This document shows positions 37,733 to 49,005 of a stretch of DNA of 64,000 bases, piece after piece. The notes under the pieces are model-generated. The model was not told the origin of the DNA, did not search any database, and saw only the letters and a program-made list of their open reading frames with translations. This stretch comes from Pseudonocardia sp. MH-G8. GTDB taxonomy: Bacteria; Actinomycetota; Actinomycetes; Mycobacteriales; Pseudonocardiaceae. The number at the start of each line of letters is the position of its first letter. The stretch's first letter is position 1. The translations under genes were made by a program, and so were the position numbers. Location of the stretch: positions 62,710 to 126,709 of the forward strand of contig NZ_NKYF01000004.1 in the NCBI RefSeq assembly GCF_002262885.1. Reading direction: 5' to 3'.

Positions 37733-39337
37733 TCAGCCCTCGAAGGAGATCAACCGCGTGGTGCGGGCCCCGACCGAGGCGCCGATCGGCTCCAGCACGC
37801 CCGGGTCGACCGGCCGGTCGACGCGCAGCAGCATGATGGCGTCGGTGCCGTCGGTGGTCTGGCTGATCTGCGCGGCCTCGATGTTGACGGCGGCCTCGCC
37901 GAGCAGCGAGCCGACGCGGCCCATCACGCCGGGACGGTCGGTGTACTCCAGGAGCAGCACCTCGCCCTCGGCGCGCAGGTCGAAGTGCCGGCCGTTGACC
38001 TCCACCAGCTTCTCCACCTGGGCGCGGCCGGTGAGCGTGCCGGACACGGTGATCGACTCGCCGTCCGGCATCGCCGCGCGCAGCTGCACGACGCTGCGGT
38101 GGTTCTCGCTCTCCGGCGCCGTGGCCAGCTCGACGTCGACACCGCGCTCGGCGGCCAGCGCCGGCGTGTTGACGAACGTGACCTGGTCGTCGACGACGTT
38201 GGTGAACACGCCGCGCAGGGCGGCGAGCTGCAGCACCGAGACGTCCTCGGCGGCCAGCTCACCCGCGACGTCCACGGTGACCGACGTGGGCACCCGCCCG
38301 GCCACGGCGTAGAGCACGGTGCCCAGCTTCTGCACCAGCGGCAGCCACGGCCGCACCTCCTCGCCGACCACGCCGCCGACCTGCACGTTGACCGCGTCCG
38401 GCACGAACTCGCCGGCGAGGGCCAGCTGCACGGACCGCGCGACGTCGGTGCCTGCGCGGTCCTGCGCCTCGTCGGTGGACGCACCGAGGTGCGGCGTCAC
38501 GACGATCTGCGGCAGCTCGAACAGCGGGCTGGAGGTGGTGGGTTCGGTGACGTAGACGTCGATGCCGGCGCCGCCGACGTGACCGCTGCGCACCGCCTCG
38601 GCCAGCGCGTCCTCGTCGACGAGGCCACCGCGGGCGGCGTTGACGATGATCACGCCGGGCTTGGTGAGCGCGAGCTGGTCCTTGCCGATGAGCCCCAGCG
38701 TCTCGGGCGTCTTCGGGAGGTGGATGGAGATCAGCTCCGCGCGCTGCAGCAGCTCGTCGAGCGAGACCAGCTCGATGCCCAGCTGGGCGGCGCGGGCGGG
38801 GGCGACGTAGGGGTCGTAGGCGATCAGCTCGACGCCGAACGCCGCGAGCCGCTGCGCCACCAGCTGACCGATCTTGCCGAGGCCGACGATGCCGGCGACC
38901 TTGCCGTTGATCTCGACGCCGGTGAGCGAGCTGCGGGCCCACTTGCCGGCCCGCAGGCTGGCGTCGGCGGCCGGGATGTGGCGGGCCGCGGCCAGGAGCA
39001 GCGCGAGGGCGTGCTCGGCGGCGGAGACGATGTTGGACGTCGGTGCGTTGACGACCATGACACCGCGGGCGGTGGCGGCGGGGACGTCGACGTTGTCGAG
39101 CCCGACACCGGCCCGGGCCACGACCTTCAGCCGGGTGGAGGCGCCGAGCGCCTCGGCGTCGACCTTGGTGGCCGAGCGGACGAGCAGCGCGTCGGCGTCG
39201 GCGATCGCGGCCAGCAACGCGGGGCGGTCGGTGCCGTCCACGTGCCGGATCTCGACGTCGTCACCGAGGAGGGCCACCGCGGACGGCGCGAGCTTCTCGG
39301 CGAGCAGGACGACAGGGCGGGTGGCGACGGTGCTCAC
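37733..39337 (-). CDS. serA: D-3-phosphoglycerate dehydrogenase
   Basis: 534 residues from GTG 39337. NAD-binding G-L-G-K-I-G-Q at about 150, catalytic R in N-A-A-R-G-G, and H in V-T-P-H-L-G-A-S are present. The long C-terminus holds the intervening (ASB) and ACT domains, as in mycobacterial SerA1, which is inhibited by serine. It starts the pathway from 3-phosphoglycerate to serine. rnz and thpR follow in the same operon. Confidence 0.96.
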   Translation of the reverse strand: MSTVATRPVVLLAEKLAPSAVALLGDDVEIRHVDGTDRPALLAAIADADALLVRSATKVDAEALGASTRLKVVARAGVGLDNVDVPAATARGVMVVNAPTSNIVSAAEHALALLLAAARHIPAADASLRAGKWARSSLTGVEINGKVAGIVGLGKIGQLVAQRLAAFGVELIAYDPYVAPARAAQLGIELVSLDELLQRAELISIHLPKTPETLGLIGKDQLALTKPGVIIVNAARGGLVDEDALAEAVRSGHVGGAGIDVYVTEPTTSSPLFELPQIVVTPHLGASTDEAQDRAGTDVARSVQLALAGEFVPDAVNVQVGGVVGEEVRPWLPLVQKLGTVLYAVAGRVPTSVTVDVAGELAAEDVSVLQLAALRGVFTNVVDDQVTFVNTPALAAERGVDVELATAPESENHRSVVQLRAAMPDGESITVSGTLTGRAQVEKLVEVNGRHFDLRAEGEVLLLEYTDRPGVMGRVGSLLGEAAVNIEAAQISQTTDGTDAIMLLRVDRPVDPGVLEPIGASVGARTTRLISFEG

Positions 39338-39495
39338 GGCGGTTGCATGGCTCCAGGATCGAGGGGTGGTACGGGCCCGATCGTAGAGCCGCAGCTCGTG
39401 TGCGGTCCCGGCGGCGTGGGCGGGGTGACACGCGAGCGGGACGAACTCCCCAGGATCGGACCGAAGCGAAGCGGACGCCATCACACACGGTGCCG

Positions 39496-40494
39496 TCAGA
39501 CACCCACGGGCCGCACCTGCTCGGCGAGCAGTTCGAAGGAGCGGAACCACGCGGGCCGGTCGACCACCGGGAACGTCACGATCAGCTCGTCGGCGTCGGC
39601 CTTGCGCGCGAACTCCTCAAGGTAGCCGACCACGACGTCCGGCGTGCCGGAGGCCGTGTAGCGGGTCATCGACCGGACCTGGGCGCCGGCCGGCGCGTCG
39701 AGGACGGCCTCGGCCTCGTCGTCGGTGAGCTCCTGGCCGCCGCGCGAGAGGAACCGCTTCACGCGGTCGCGCTGCACGGCGTGCAGGCTCTGCGCGGCCT
39801 CGTCGGCGGAGTCGGCCGCCACGACGTTCACGGCCGCCAGCACCCGCGGCGCCGCGAGCTGCGCCGAGGGACGGAACTCTCGGCGGTAGACGGCCACGGC
39901 CTGCTCCAGCGCGTCCGGCGCGAAGTGCGAGGCGAACGCGTACGGCAGCCCGAGCGCTGCGGCCACCTGCGCGCCGTACAGCGACGAGCCCAGGATCGTG
40001 AGCGGCACCGCGGTGCCCCGGCCCGGGAAGGCGTGCACGCCCGGCACGAGGCTCTCGTCGGACAGGAACGCCTGCAGCTCCTGGACGTCCTGCGGGAACT
40101 GCTCGGAGGCCCGGGGGTCGCGGCGCAGCGCGCCGACGGTCTGCTGGTCGGTGCCGGGGGCGCGGCCCAGGCCCAGCTCGATGCGGCCGGGGTGCAGGGT
40201 CGCGAGGGTGCCGAACTGCTCGGCGATCACCAGCGGCGAGTGGTTGGGCAGCATGACGCCACCGGAGCCCAGCGTGATCCGCTCGGTGTGCGCGGCGACG
40301 TGCGCGATGAGCACGCTCGTGGCCGACGAGGCCACGGCGCGCATGTTGTGGTGCTCGGCGTACCAGATCCGCCGGAAGCCCTGCTCCTCCGCGCGCTGGG
40401 CGAGCGCGACGCTCGCATCGAGGCCTTCGCGGATCGTCTCGCCGTCCCCGACGGTGGCGAGGTCGAGGATCGAGAGGGGCAGGGGGAGGGACAC
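39496..40494 (-). CDS. LLM-class flavin-dependent oxidoreductase
   Basis: 332 residues from GTG 40494. The N-terminal S-I-L-D-L-A-T-V-G and the motif W-Y-A-E-H-H-N-M, then [12 protein letters not shown], are the marks of the bacterial luciferase-like group 1 (MsnO8/YhbW). It uses FMN or F420; the window cannot tell which, although cofC at its start shows that the cell makes F420. The substrate is unknown. Confidence 0.88.
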   Translation of the reverse strand: MSLPLPLSILDLATVGDGETIREGLDASVALAQRAEEQGFRRIWYAEHHNMRAVASSATSVLIAHVAAHTERITLGSGGVMLPNHSPLVIAEQFGTLATLHPGRIELGLGRAPGTDQQTVGALRRDPRASEQFPQDVQELQAFLSDESLVPGVHAFPGRGTAVPLTILGSSLYGAQVAAALGLPYAFASHFAPDALEQAVAVYRREFRPSAQLAAPRVLAAVNVVAADSADEAAQSLHAVQRDRVKRFLSRGGQELTDDEAEAVLDAPAGAQVRSMTRYTASGTPDVVVGYLEEFARKADADELIVTFPVVDRPAWFRSFELLAEQVRPVGV

Positions 40495-40571
40495 GGCGGC
40501 GGCCTTTCGTTGCGGGGACACCCGGATCAACCCGCCGACGCGGCCCCGTCTTCCCGCGACCTCGTCACGTC

Positions 40572-41741
40572 TCACCCGAGTGCAGCGACCACCTCGACGG
40601 CGCGGTCGAGCTCCTCCTCGGTGTTGTAGTAGTGCGGCGACAGCCGCACCAGTGGGTGCACGTCGCGGACCTCGGTGTCGAACTGCGTGTCCTGCGCCAC
40701 CGTGGCGGTCACGTTGACCCCGGCCCCTGCGAGGGCGGCGACGACGTCGGCCGTCGGCACCCCGTCGACCTTCGCGGTGACGATCGCGCACCGGGTGCTG
40801 CCCAGGTCGTGGGTGGCCACTCGGGGCAGCGCGTCCAGCCGCTCGCGCAACCGCTCCCCCAACGCGAGGGTGCGCGCGGTGATCGCGTCCATGCCCAGGT
40901 CGAGGGCCTGGCGCACCGCGGCGCCGAGGCCGAGCAGGTTGACGTAGCTGTTCTCCCAGGTCTCGAACCGCCGAGCCCCCTCGGCCCAGGTGAAGCCGCG
41001 GCCGCCGTCCCAGGTGGCGGAGCGGATCTCGGCGACGTGGGGCTCGAGGCGTTCGAGCGCGGCCGGGCGCACCCAGAGGAAGCCGGTGCCCCGCGGGCCG
41101 CGCAGGAACTTGCGCCCCGTGGCGCTCAGCAGGTCGCAGCCGATCTCCTCGACGTCCACCGGGAGCTGGCCCACCGACTGCGTGGCGTCGAGCAGGAACA
41201 GCACGCCGGCCTCCCGGGCGATCCGTCCGATCTCCGCGGCCGGGTTGACCAGCCCGCCGCTCGTCGGGACGTGGCTGACCCCGATCAACCGGGTGCGCTC
41301 GTCGACGAGCTCGGCCAGGGCCGCGGTGTCGAGCTGCCCGCTCTCGTCGTTCGGCACCACGACGACCTCTGCACCCGTGCGCTGCGCCACCTGGAGGTAG
41401 GCCAGCACGTTGCTGCCGTACTCGGCGCGGCCGGTGAGGATCCGGTCGCCCGCCCGCAGCGGGACCGAGTAGAACGCCGCGTTCCAGGCACGGGTGGCGT
41501 TGTCGAAGAACGCGACCTCGTCGGCGGAGCCGCCGAGCAGCTCCGCCACCGCGCGGTAGGCGGCCGCGATGTCGTCCTGCGCGGCGTTCGCGGCCTCGTA
41601 CCCGCCGATCTCGGCCTCGCGCTGCAGGTGGCCGAGCATCGCGTCGAGGGTGGGCTGCGCGAGCAGCGCCGCGCCCGCGTTGTCGAGGTGCACCCGGTGA
41701 GCGCAGCCGGGGGTCAGGGCCCGCAGGGCGTCGACGTCCAC
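40572..41741 (-). CDS. Class V aminotransferase-fold PLP enzyme
   Basis: 389 residues from GTG 41741; a TTG at 41768 is a weaker start. The PLP lysine is in [13 protein letters not shown] (about 227), with the cofactor aspartate in L-L-D-A-T-Q-S-V-G (about 198). The sequence resembles cysteine desulfurase/isopenicillin-epimerase relatives and, more loosely, the EgtE C-S lyase of ergothioneine synthesis. No other egt genes are near, so no specific reaction is assigned. Confidence 0.83.
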   Translation of the reverse strand: MDVDALRALTPGCAHRVHLDNAGAALLAQPTLDAMLGHLQREAEIGGYEAANAAQDDIAAAYRAVAELLGGSADEVAFFDNATRAWNAAFYSVPLRAGDRILTGRAEYGSNVLAYLQVAQRTGAEVVVVPNDESGQLDTAALAELVDERTRLIGVSHVPTSGGLVNPAAEIGRIAREAGVLFLLDATQSVGQLPVDVEEIGCDLLSATGRKFLRGPRGTGFLWVRPAALERLEPHVAEIRSATWDGGRGFTWAEGARRFETWENSYVNLLGLGAAVRQALDLGMDAITARTLALGERLRERLDALPRVATHDLGSTRCAIVTAKVDGVPTADVVAALAGAGVNVTATVAQDTQFDTEVRDVHPLVRLSPHYYNTEEELDRAVEVVAALG

Positions 41742-41782
41742 GGGGCCGATCCTGCCCGACCGGGTCAAGCACGCAAGATCGC

Positions 41783-41833
41783 GTACGAACGGCCCCTTCG
41801 TCCGATGGAGCGGGACGAAAGGACCGTTCGTAC
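41783..41833. terminator. Long hairpin between ilvC and the aminotransferase gene
   Basis: The arms GTACGAACGGCCCCTTCGTCC (41783-41803) and 41813-41833 pair with two mismatches around a 9-base loop. Its site just beyond the ilvC stop suggests it ends the ilvBNC transcript; no T-run follows. Confidence 0.55.
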
Positions 41834-41846
41834 AGCTGGGCGTGGC

Positions 41847-43400
<1,554 letters not shown>

Positions 43401-43404
<4 letters not shown>

Positions 43405-45317
43405 GCTTCCCTCGTCATCTGCGTGCTGGCGGCCGCGTCGTCCGCGACGATCTCGTCCGAGTCGAACAGCGGCCGGATGTCACGGGCGGCCATGATCTGG
43501 TCGTTGCCGGTGCCGGCCGCGACCATCGGCCAGACCTGGGCGTCGGCGCCGACGACGAAGTCGATCACGACGGGCTGGTCGTTGATCTCCATGGCCTGCT
43601 TGATCACGCGGTCGACGTCGTCCTTGTGCTCGGCGCGCAGCCCCACGCAGCCCATCGCCTCGGCGAGGAGTTTGAAGTCCGGGATGCGGTGCTTGTGCGT
43701 GCCGAGGTCGGTGTTGGAGTAGCGCTCGGAGTAGAACAGGTTCTGCCACTGCCGGACCATGCCGAGGTTGCCGTTGTTGATGATGGCGACCTTGATCGGG
43801 ATGCCCTCGATCGCGCAGGTGGCGAGCTCCTGGTTCGTCATCTGGAAGCAGCCGTCGCCGTCGATGCACCAGACCACCGCGTCCGGACGCGCCATCTTCG
43901 CGCCCATCGCCGCGGGCACCGCGAAGCCCATCGTGCCGAGGCCGCCGGAGTTGAGCCACGACCGCGGCTTCTCGTACTTGATGAACTGCGCCGCCCACAT
44001 CTGGTGCTGGCCCACGCCCGCCGTGTAGACCGCGTCCGGGCCGGCGATCTGCCCGATCCGCTCGATGACGTACTCCGGGGACAGCGAGCCGTCGGCCGGC
44101 CAGTCGTAGCCCAGCGGGTACGTCGAGCGCAGATCGTTCAGGTGTGCCCACCACGGCCCGAGGTCGGCGGCGCCGTTCGCCTGCTCGGCGCGCACGGCCT
44201 CGATCAGCTCGACGATGACCTCCCTGCAGTCGCCCACGATCGGGACGTCCGCGCGGCGGTTCTTCGAGATCTCGGCCGGGTCGATGTCGGCGTGCACGAC
44301 CGCGGCGTTCGGCGCGAACGTCTCGAGCTGGCCGGTGACCCGGTCGTCGAAGCGGGCGCCGAGCGCGACCAGCAGGTCGGCCTTCTGCATGGCGGCGACG
44401 GCGGTCACCGTGCCGTGCATCCCCGGCATGCCGACGTGCTGGTCGTGGCTGTCCGGGAACGCCCCGCGCGCCATCAGCGTGGTGACGACCGGGATGCCGG
44501 TGAGCTCCACCAGCTCCAGCAGCTCCTCCGTGGCCTCGGCCTTGAGCACGCCGCCGCCGACGTAGAACACCGGTTGCCTCGCCGCGCAGAGCAGCTTGGC
44601 GGCCTCCCGGATCTGCTTGCCGTGCGGCCGGGTCGTCGGCCGGTAACCGGGCAGCTTCATCTCGGGCGGCCAGGAGAACGTGGTCTGCTCCTGCAGCACG
44701 TCCTTCGGGATGTCCACCAGCACCGGGCCGGGTCGGCCCGTGGACGCCAGGTGGAACGCCTCCATGATCGCCTGCGGGATCTCCGTGGCGTCGGTGACGA
44801 GCATGTTGTGCTTGGTCACCGGCATGGTGATGCCGGTGATGTCGGCTTCCTGGAACGCGTCGGTGCCGATCAGCGCGCGGCTCTGCTGGCCGGTGATCGC
44901 CACCATCGGGATCGAGTCCATGTGCGCGTCGGCGATCGGCGTGACGAGGTTGGTCGCCCCCGGACCCGAGGTCGCCATGCAGACCCCGACCCTGCCCGTG
45001 GCCTGCGCGTACCCCGTGGCGGCGTGACCCGCCCCCTGCTCGTGGCGGACCAGCACGTGCCGCACCCTCGTGGAGTCGAGGAGCGGGTCGTACGCCGGGA
45101 GGATCGTGCCGCCGGGAATGCCGAAGACGACCTCGCAGCCCACCTCCTCGAGCGAGCGCACGAGCGACTGGGCGCCGGTCATCGGCACCTCGTCGAAGCG
45201 CTTTACGGGGGCGGCCTGGCCCGTGGTCGAGGGCTGACCCTGACGGCCGGGAGGCGGCCCCGGCTTCGGGGCCTGCGACGCGGCGGCGGGGCCGGATCGG
45301 GGCGTTGCGGTGGTCAT
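43401..45317 (-). CDS. ilvB: Acetolactate synthase catalytic subunit
   Basis: 638 residues from ATG 45317, preferred over ATG 45335 because a GGAG-type site lies upstream. A disordered ~45-residue N-terminus precedes the three thiamine-diphosphate-enzyme domains. The motif G-I-P-G-G-T-I-L-P comes first, the catalytic Glu lies in L-V-R-H-E-Q-G-A, and the ThDP site is G-D-G-C-F-Q-M...N-N-G-N-L-G-M. It makes the first committed intermediate of valine, leucine and isoleucine. An attenuator leader lies upstream. Confidence 0.96.
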
Positions 45318-45357
45318 CTGCTGATCGCTCCGCATTGGGGTTTCGGGACCTGGACAG

Positions 45358-45402
45358 AAAAAAACCCCCGACCGTCACGCAGGACGGAACGAGGGCGGCG
45401 CG
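45358..45402 (-). terminator. Attenuator terminator before ilvB
   Basis: On the minus strand CCGTC...GACGG, extended by outer CCC...GGG pairs, is followed by seven T bases at 45358-45364. It lies between the leader peptide and ilvB. Confidence 0.85.
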
Positions 45403-45423
45403 TCGACGACCGAGTGACTTCGC

Positions 45424-45471
45424 TCAGGCAGCGACGCGCCTGCGAAGTACGAGAATCCGGACGGCGGACAT
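45424..45471 (-). CDS. Leader peptide of ilvBNC (Ile-Leu-Val-Leu)
   Basis: A 15-residue open frame from ATG 45471 reads M-S-A-V-R-I-L-V-L-R-R-R-V-A-A, then TGA. The I-L-V-L run is the control signal of branched-chain attenuators and matches ilvB leaders known from other actinobacteria. The predicted transcript begins at or next to the ATG, so the peptide would be translated without a ribosome site. Confidence 0.88.
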   Translation of the reverse strand: MSAVRILVLRRRVAA

Positions 45472-45478
45472 GGGGGCG

Positions 45479-45508
45479 ACGGTAGCTGCAGAGCCGAGCA
45501 CGCGTCAA
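45479..45508 (-). promoter_or_regulatory. Promoter of the ilvB leader
   Basis: TTGACG (45503-45508) and TACCGT (45479-45484) are separated by 18 bases on the minus strand, placing the transcription start at about 45472-45471, the first base of the leader ATG. Confidence 0.65.
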
Positions 45509-45562
45509 TTCCGTGAGAAGGCCGTACCAGATGGTGGGACAGCGAACCCCGTAGTTCCCCGG

Positions 45563-46192
45563 ATGCCACAGCCACGCATCTCCGCGACCGTGATCCGGGT
45601 GAACCGCGGCCTCTACGCCCTCAAGCCCTGGTACGCCGACCGTCTCGCCGGGACGCGCCGCCACCTGGCCGCGCGCGGGGTGCCGCCCGGCGCCGTCACC
45701 GCCGCAGGTGTCGGGTTCGGCGCGCTCGCGGGGCTCGCCCTCGCCACGGTGCCGAACCCTCCGATGTCCGCGATACTGGTCGCCACGCTGCTCGCGCTGC
45801 GCCTGGCCGCGGCGAACCTGGACGGTGCCCTGGCCCGTGACACCGGTACCAGTACCCGCTGGGGCGCGGTCGTCAACGAGGTGGGCGACCGCGCTGCCGA
45901 ACTCGCCGTCCTCGCCGGTTGCCTCGCCCTCGCACCCGCGTGGCTGGTGCTGCTCGCGATGCTGTGCGCGAGCGCCCCGTCCTGGGTGGCGCTGGCCGGG
46001 GCGGCCGCCGGCGCGGCCCGGGTCAACGGTGGCCCGGTGGGCAAGACCGAACGCTGCCTGCTCCTGGTCGTCCTGGCCGCGCTGCCGGCCCACGCCGGCG
46101 TGCTGCTCGCCGTGCTCGCGGCAGGTTCCTCCGTGACGGCCGGGCTCCGGCTCCGGACCCTGCACCGGACGCTCCGCACCGTCACGCCGTGA
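45563..46192 (+). CDS. CDP-alcohol phosphatidyltransferase-like membrane protein
   Basis: 209 residues from ATG 45563, with several membrane helices. The family motif is recognisable as D-G-A-L-A-R (Asp at about 87), then G-A-V-V-N-E-V-G-D (about 101-109). Two of the four aspartates of the canonical D-x2-D-G-x2-A-R-x8-G-x3-D-x3-D are replaced, the first by Ala and the third by Asn105. It may use a different metal or substrate, or be inactive. The cytidylyltransferase and acyltransferase genes downstream suggest a shared lipid pathway. Confidence 0.78.
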   Translation: MPQPRISATVIRVNRGLYALKPWYADRLAGTRRHLAARGVPPGAVTAAGVGFGALAGLALATVPNPPMSAILVATLLALRLAAANLDGALARDTGTSTRWGAVVNEVGDRAAELAVLAGCLALAPAWLVLLAMLCASAPSWVALAGAAAGAARVNGGPVGKTERCLLLVVLAALPAHAGVLLAVLAAGSSVTAGLRLRTLHRTLRTVTP

Positions 46193-46553
46193 CCACCCGG
46201 CCCGGCGGCAGCCTCGGCCCGCCGGGCGGCGCCGGCCAGACACAAGGCGGGAACTGCCCGTCCACCCGGCATGCGACCCCGCCATGAGCGTTTCGAGCCG
46301 CGATCACGGGCCCAAGACCGGCACGAGACGCACCTGAACGTCCCGGCGACCACTCCGGTGCACGGGTCACGGTGATCATGCCGCATTGATCGGGCGAGAC
46401 GCACACCACCGTCGCGCCCACCGCACTCGCGTACGGATCGCAATGATCAGCCGGTGTCGGGCCGGGCCCGGCGGGCGCGTCGCGTAGGACTACGCACCCC
46501 GATCCGGTGCTCTCGCGGATGGCCGGCCGGGTGATCGGCGACACGCTGGGCCC
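46193..46553. other. Repeat-bearing spacer before the cytidylyltransferase gene
   Basis: 361 bases with no supported gene. It contains several family B-like motifs, the clearest being GTACGGATCGCAATGATCAG at 46431-46450. Others, with GATCA/GATCAC cores, occur near 46300 and 46371. Confidence 0.55.
46431..46450. repeat. Dispersed intergenic repeat family B, half-unit
   Basis: GTACGGATCGCAATGATCAG differs at one position from the core found at 20370 (GTACGGATCGCAACGATCA). Confidence 0.65.
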
Positions 46554-47387
46554 ATGGATCCGGTGACCCTCACCCTCGGCGCGCTCGGCCTCGGCGGGGC
46601 CGCGGTCGGTGCTGCGCGACGTGCAGAGCTGACGGCCCGCTGGCGGACCTGGCTGCTCGCCGCCCCGCTGGTGCTCGGCCCGCTGCTGCTGGGGGGCCGG
46701 GTCGGTGGGGCTCTGCTCGCGGCCGCACTGGGCGCCGTCGCGGCCGTCGAGTTCGCCCGGCTGGCCGCCCTCCCCCGCGCCGACGCCGTCGGGCTGGTGC
46801 TGCGGGTCGTCGGCATCCCGGGCGTGGCGCTGCTGCGGCCGGACCTGCTCGGCGTGCTCCTGCCGGTGCTCGCGGTGTCCGCGGCGCTGCCCGCGCTGCT
46901 GACGGGCGACACGGCGACCGGCGGGCGACGCGCCGCGTACGGGACCTTCGGGACCCTCTGGATCGGCGGCGGCCTGGCGGGTCTCGCCGTGCTCGAACCG
47001 GGTGTCGCCGTGGCGGTCTGCCTCGCCGTGGCCGTCGCGGACGTCGGCGCGTGGTGCGGCGGGAAGCTGCTCGGCAGGCACGGGCCGGGTGCGCGGCCGC
47101 TCTCACCGCTGTCGCCGTCGAAGACCTGGGGTGGCGTCGTCGGCGCGACGCTCGCCGCGGCCGCGGTCCTGCTCGCGCTGGGCATGCCGTCGGCCGGCCT
47201 ACTGGTTGCGGTCGTCGCCGGGGGTGTGCTGGGCGACCTGCTCGAGTCGATGCTGAAGCGGGAGGCCGGGCGCAAGGACGCCGGGGGCTGGCTGCCCGGA
47301 TTCGGCGGCCTGCTCGACCGGATCGACTCGCTGCTGGTGGCGCTGCCGCTCGCGGTGCTGGTCACGACGCTGCCGGGGCTGTGGTGA
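46554..47387 (+). CDS. cdsA: Phosphatidate cytidylyltransferase
   Basis: 277 residues and about seven membrane helices. The C-terminal signature S-M-L-K-R-E-A-G-R-K-D-A-G-G-W-L-P-G-F-G-G-L-L-D-R matches the CDP-diglyceride synthase pattern, with Phe at the usual His position. It makes CDP-diacylglycerol from CTP and phosphatidic acid. Its stop overlaps the start of an acyltransferase gene (GTGA). This may be a second, specialised copy; whether another cdsA exists elsewhere cannot be seen. Confidence 0.85.
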   Translation: MDPVTLTLGALGLGGAAVGAARRAELTARWRTWLLAAPLVLGPLLLGGRVGGALLAAALGAVAAVEFARLAALPRADAVGLVLRVVGIPGVALLRPDLLGVLLPVLAVSAALPALLTGDTATGGRRAAYGTFGTLWIGGGLAGLAVLEPGVAVAVCLAVAVADVGAWCGGKLLGRHGPGARPLSPLSPSKTWGGVVGATLAAAAVLLALGMPSAGLLVAVVAGGVLGDLLESMLKREAGRKDAGGWLPGFGGLLDRIDSLLVALPLAVLVTTLPGLW

Positions 47388-48535
47388 CGGCCCGGGCCGC
47401 CGCTGCGCTGCGGCATCTGCTGTGGCGCGTGGTCCTCACGATCACCGGGGGTCTCACCGTCACCGGGTCGCTGCCGTGTGGCGGCTGCGTCGTCGTCGCC
47501 AACCACGGTTCGCACGCCGACACCGCGGCCCTGCTCGCCGCGATGGACAGCCGCCACGCCCCGCGCGTCGCCGCCGCGGCCGACTACTGGTTCGCCGGCG
47601 GGTGGCGCTCCGCGATCTGCCGGGCGCTGGCCGCCGCGTTCCCCGTGCGGCGCACCGGCGGTGGCAGCGCGGACATCGCCGCCGCCGTCGCGCTGCTGCA
47701 GGCCGGGCGGGCGGTCGTCGTCTACCCGGAGGGGACGCGCGGGAGCGGCGCCCCGGCCCGCTTCCACGCCGGGGCATTCCGGCTGGCCGCCGCCGCGGGC
47801 GTGCCGGTGGTGCCGGTGGGCATCGTGGGCACCACGGACCTGCTGCCCAAGCACGGCAAGCTGCGGCGCAACCGGGTGGAGGTCCGCATCGGCACGCCGC
47901 TCCCGGCGGACGCGGACGCCGCCCGCGAGGCGGTGGCCCGCCTCGCGCGCCTGCCCCGCTCAGCGCCCAGCAGACGTCCGTCGCGGGAGCGGGCCGCGCG
48001 GCTCGCAGCGTCCCGGACGGGCGTCGCGCTCGTAGCGGTGTGGGCGGTGGCGGAAGCGGTCGTGTGGCCGTTGCTGCCGGAGTGCGTGCTGTTCGCGCTG
48101 GTGGTGGCGGCACCGCGGGCCGGTCTCCGGCTGGTGCCGACCGCGGTGCTCGCCAGCATGGCGGGCGGGCTGTGCACGCTCGCGCTGGGAGCGGCCGGCG
48201 CAGCCCCGGCGGCCCCGCTCGTCACCGAGCGGATGCGCGTGGCGGCGGCGCAGCAGACGGCGGCCGAGGGCGCATACGCGGCGCGCCACCAACCGCTGTC
48301 CGGGATCCCGTTCAAGGTCTACGCCGCCGAGGCGGGCCGGGCGGGGGTTGCTCCGCTGCCGTTCCTCGCGGCGGCGGCCACCCATCGGGGTCTGCGCATC
48401 GCGTCCGTCGGCGCGGCGTGCGCGCTGCTCGGCGTCGGCCTGCACCGGTGGCCCCGGGCGTACCCCGCAGTGCTCCTCGCCGGGTACGCGCTGTTCACCG
48501 CGGGCCTCGTGCTCGTCGTCCGCGGGTGGACGTAG
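47384..48535 (+). CDS. PlsC-type acyltransferase fused to a DedA/YqaA-like membrane domain
   Basis: 383 residues from GTG 47384. The N-terminal ~210 residues carry the acyltransferase motifs N-H-G-S-H-A-D-T (NHx4D) and Y-P-E-G-T-R-G. The C-terminal ~170 residues are hydrophobic. They include S-G-I-P-F-K-V-Y-A-A-E-A-G, which resembles the core of the SNARE-associated/YqaA (DedA-related) membrane proteins. The overlap with cdsA implies a joint pathway: acylation to phosphatidate, then activation to CDP-diacylglycerol. The second domain might flip or present the lipid (inference). Confidence 0.8.
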   Translation: MTARAAAALRHLLWRVVLTITGGLTVTGSLPCGGCVVVANHGSHADTAALLAAMDSRHAPRVAAAADYWFAGGWRSAICRALAAAFPVRRTGGGSADIAAAVALLQAGRAVVVYPEGTRGSGAPARFHAGAFRLAAAAGVPVVPVGIVGTTDLLPKHGKLRRNRVEVRIGTPLPADADAAREAVARLARLPRSAPSRRPSRERAARLAASRTGVALVAVWAVAEAVVWPLLPECVLFALVVAAPRAGLRLVPTAVLASMAGGLCTLALGAAGAAPAAPLVTERMRVAAAQQTAAEGAYAARHQPLSGIPFKVYAAEAGRAGVAPLPFLAAAATHRGLRIASVGAACALLGVGLHRWPRAYPAVLLAGYALFTAGLVLVVRGWT

Positions 48536-48551
48536 TGGGAGGATGGGCCTC

Positions 48552-48986
48552 GTGAGCACGAGCCCCGAGCACACGACGCCCGAGCACACGGCCCCGCCGC
48601 GCGCGGTCTTCCGCATCCCCCAGCTCGTCGTGCTGGTGGCGTTGACGCTCGCCGTCTGCGTCACACCGGTCGCGACCGCCGGCCCGTACCTGTGGCTGGT
48701 CTACCTGCTCCCGATCGCGGTCGTCGTGTGGACGCTGCGCGTGCGCACCGTCGCCGATCCGGAGGCCGTGGTCGTGCGCCGGGTCGTCGGTGGCCGCCGG
48801 GTGCCGTGGGGCGACATCACCTCGATGCACCTCGGGAAGGCCCGCAACCCGGCGAGCGCGCGGATCAGCGCGGTGCTGGAGGACGGCTCGGAGGTCGCCC
48901 TGCCCGCCGTGCACGTCCGCGACCTGCCCCGGCTGGCCGCGGTGAGCGGCGGCCGCCTCCCCGACCCCACGGCGAGCGGCGAGTGA
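48552..48986 (+). CDS. PH-domain membrane protein (CFP-6 type)
   Basis: 144 residues from GTG 48552, with GGGAGG about ten bases upstream; ATG 48543 is an alternative. Two membrane helices lie at about 25-65, and a bacterial PH-like domain follows (V-P-W-G-D-I-T-S-M and L-P-A-V-H-V-R-D-L). Rv3004 (cfp6), next to ilvB1 in M. tuberculosis, has the same build and position. The function is unknown. Confidence 0.85.
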   Translation: MSTSPEHTTPEHTAPPRAVFRIPQLVVLVALTLAVCVTPVATAGPYLWLVYLLPIAVVVWTLRVRTVADPEAVVVRRVVGGRRVPWGDITSMHLGKARNPASARISAVLEDGSEVALPAVHVRDLPRLAAVSGGRLPDPTASGE

Positions 48987-49005
48987 GGCAGTCCGCTCCG
49001 ACCGT

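Noticed and set aside
36296..39625. Very long open frame (over 1,100 codons) on the plus strand opposite thpR, rnz and serA
   Set aside because: It is an antisense shadow: its translation is Arg/Gly/His/Val-rich low complexity without domains, while the reverse strand carries three clear enzymes.
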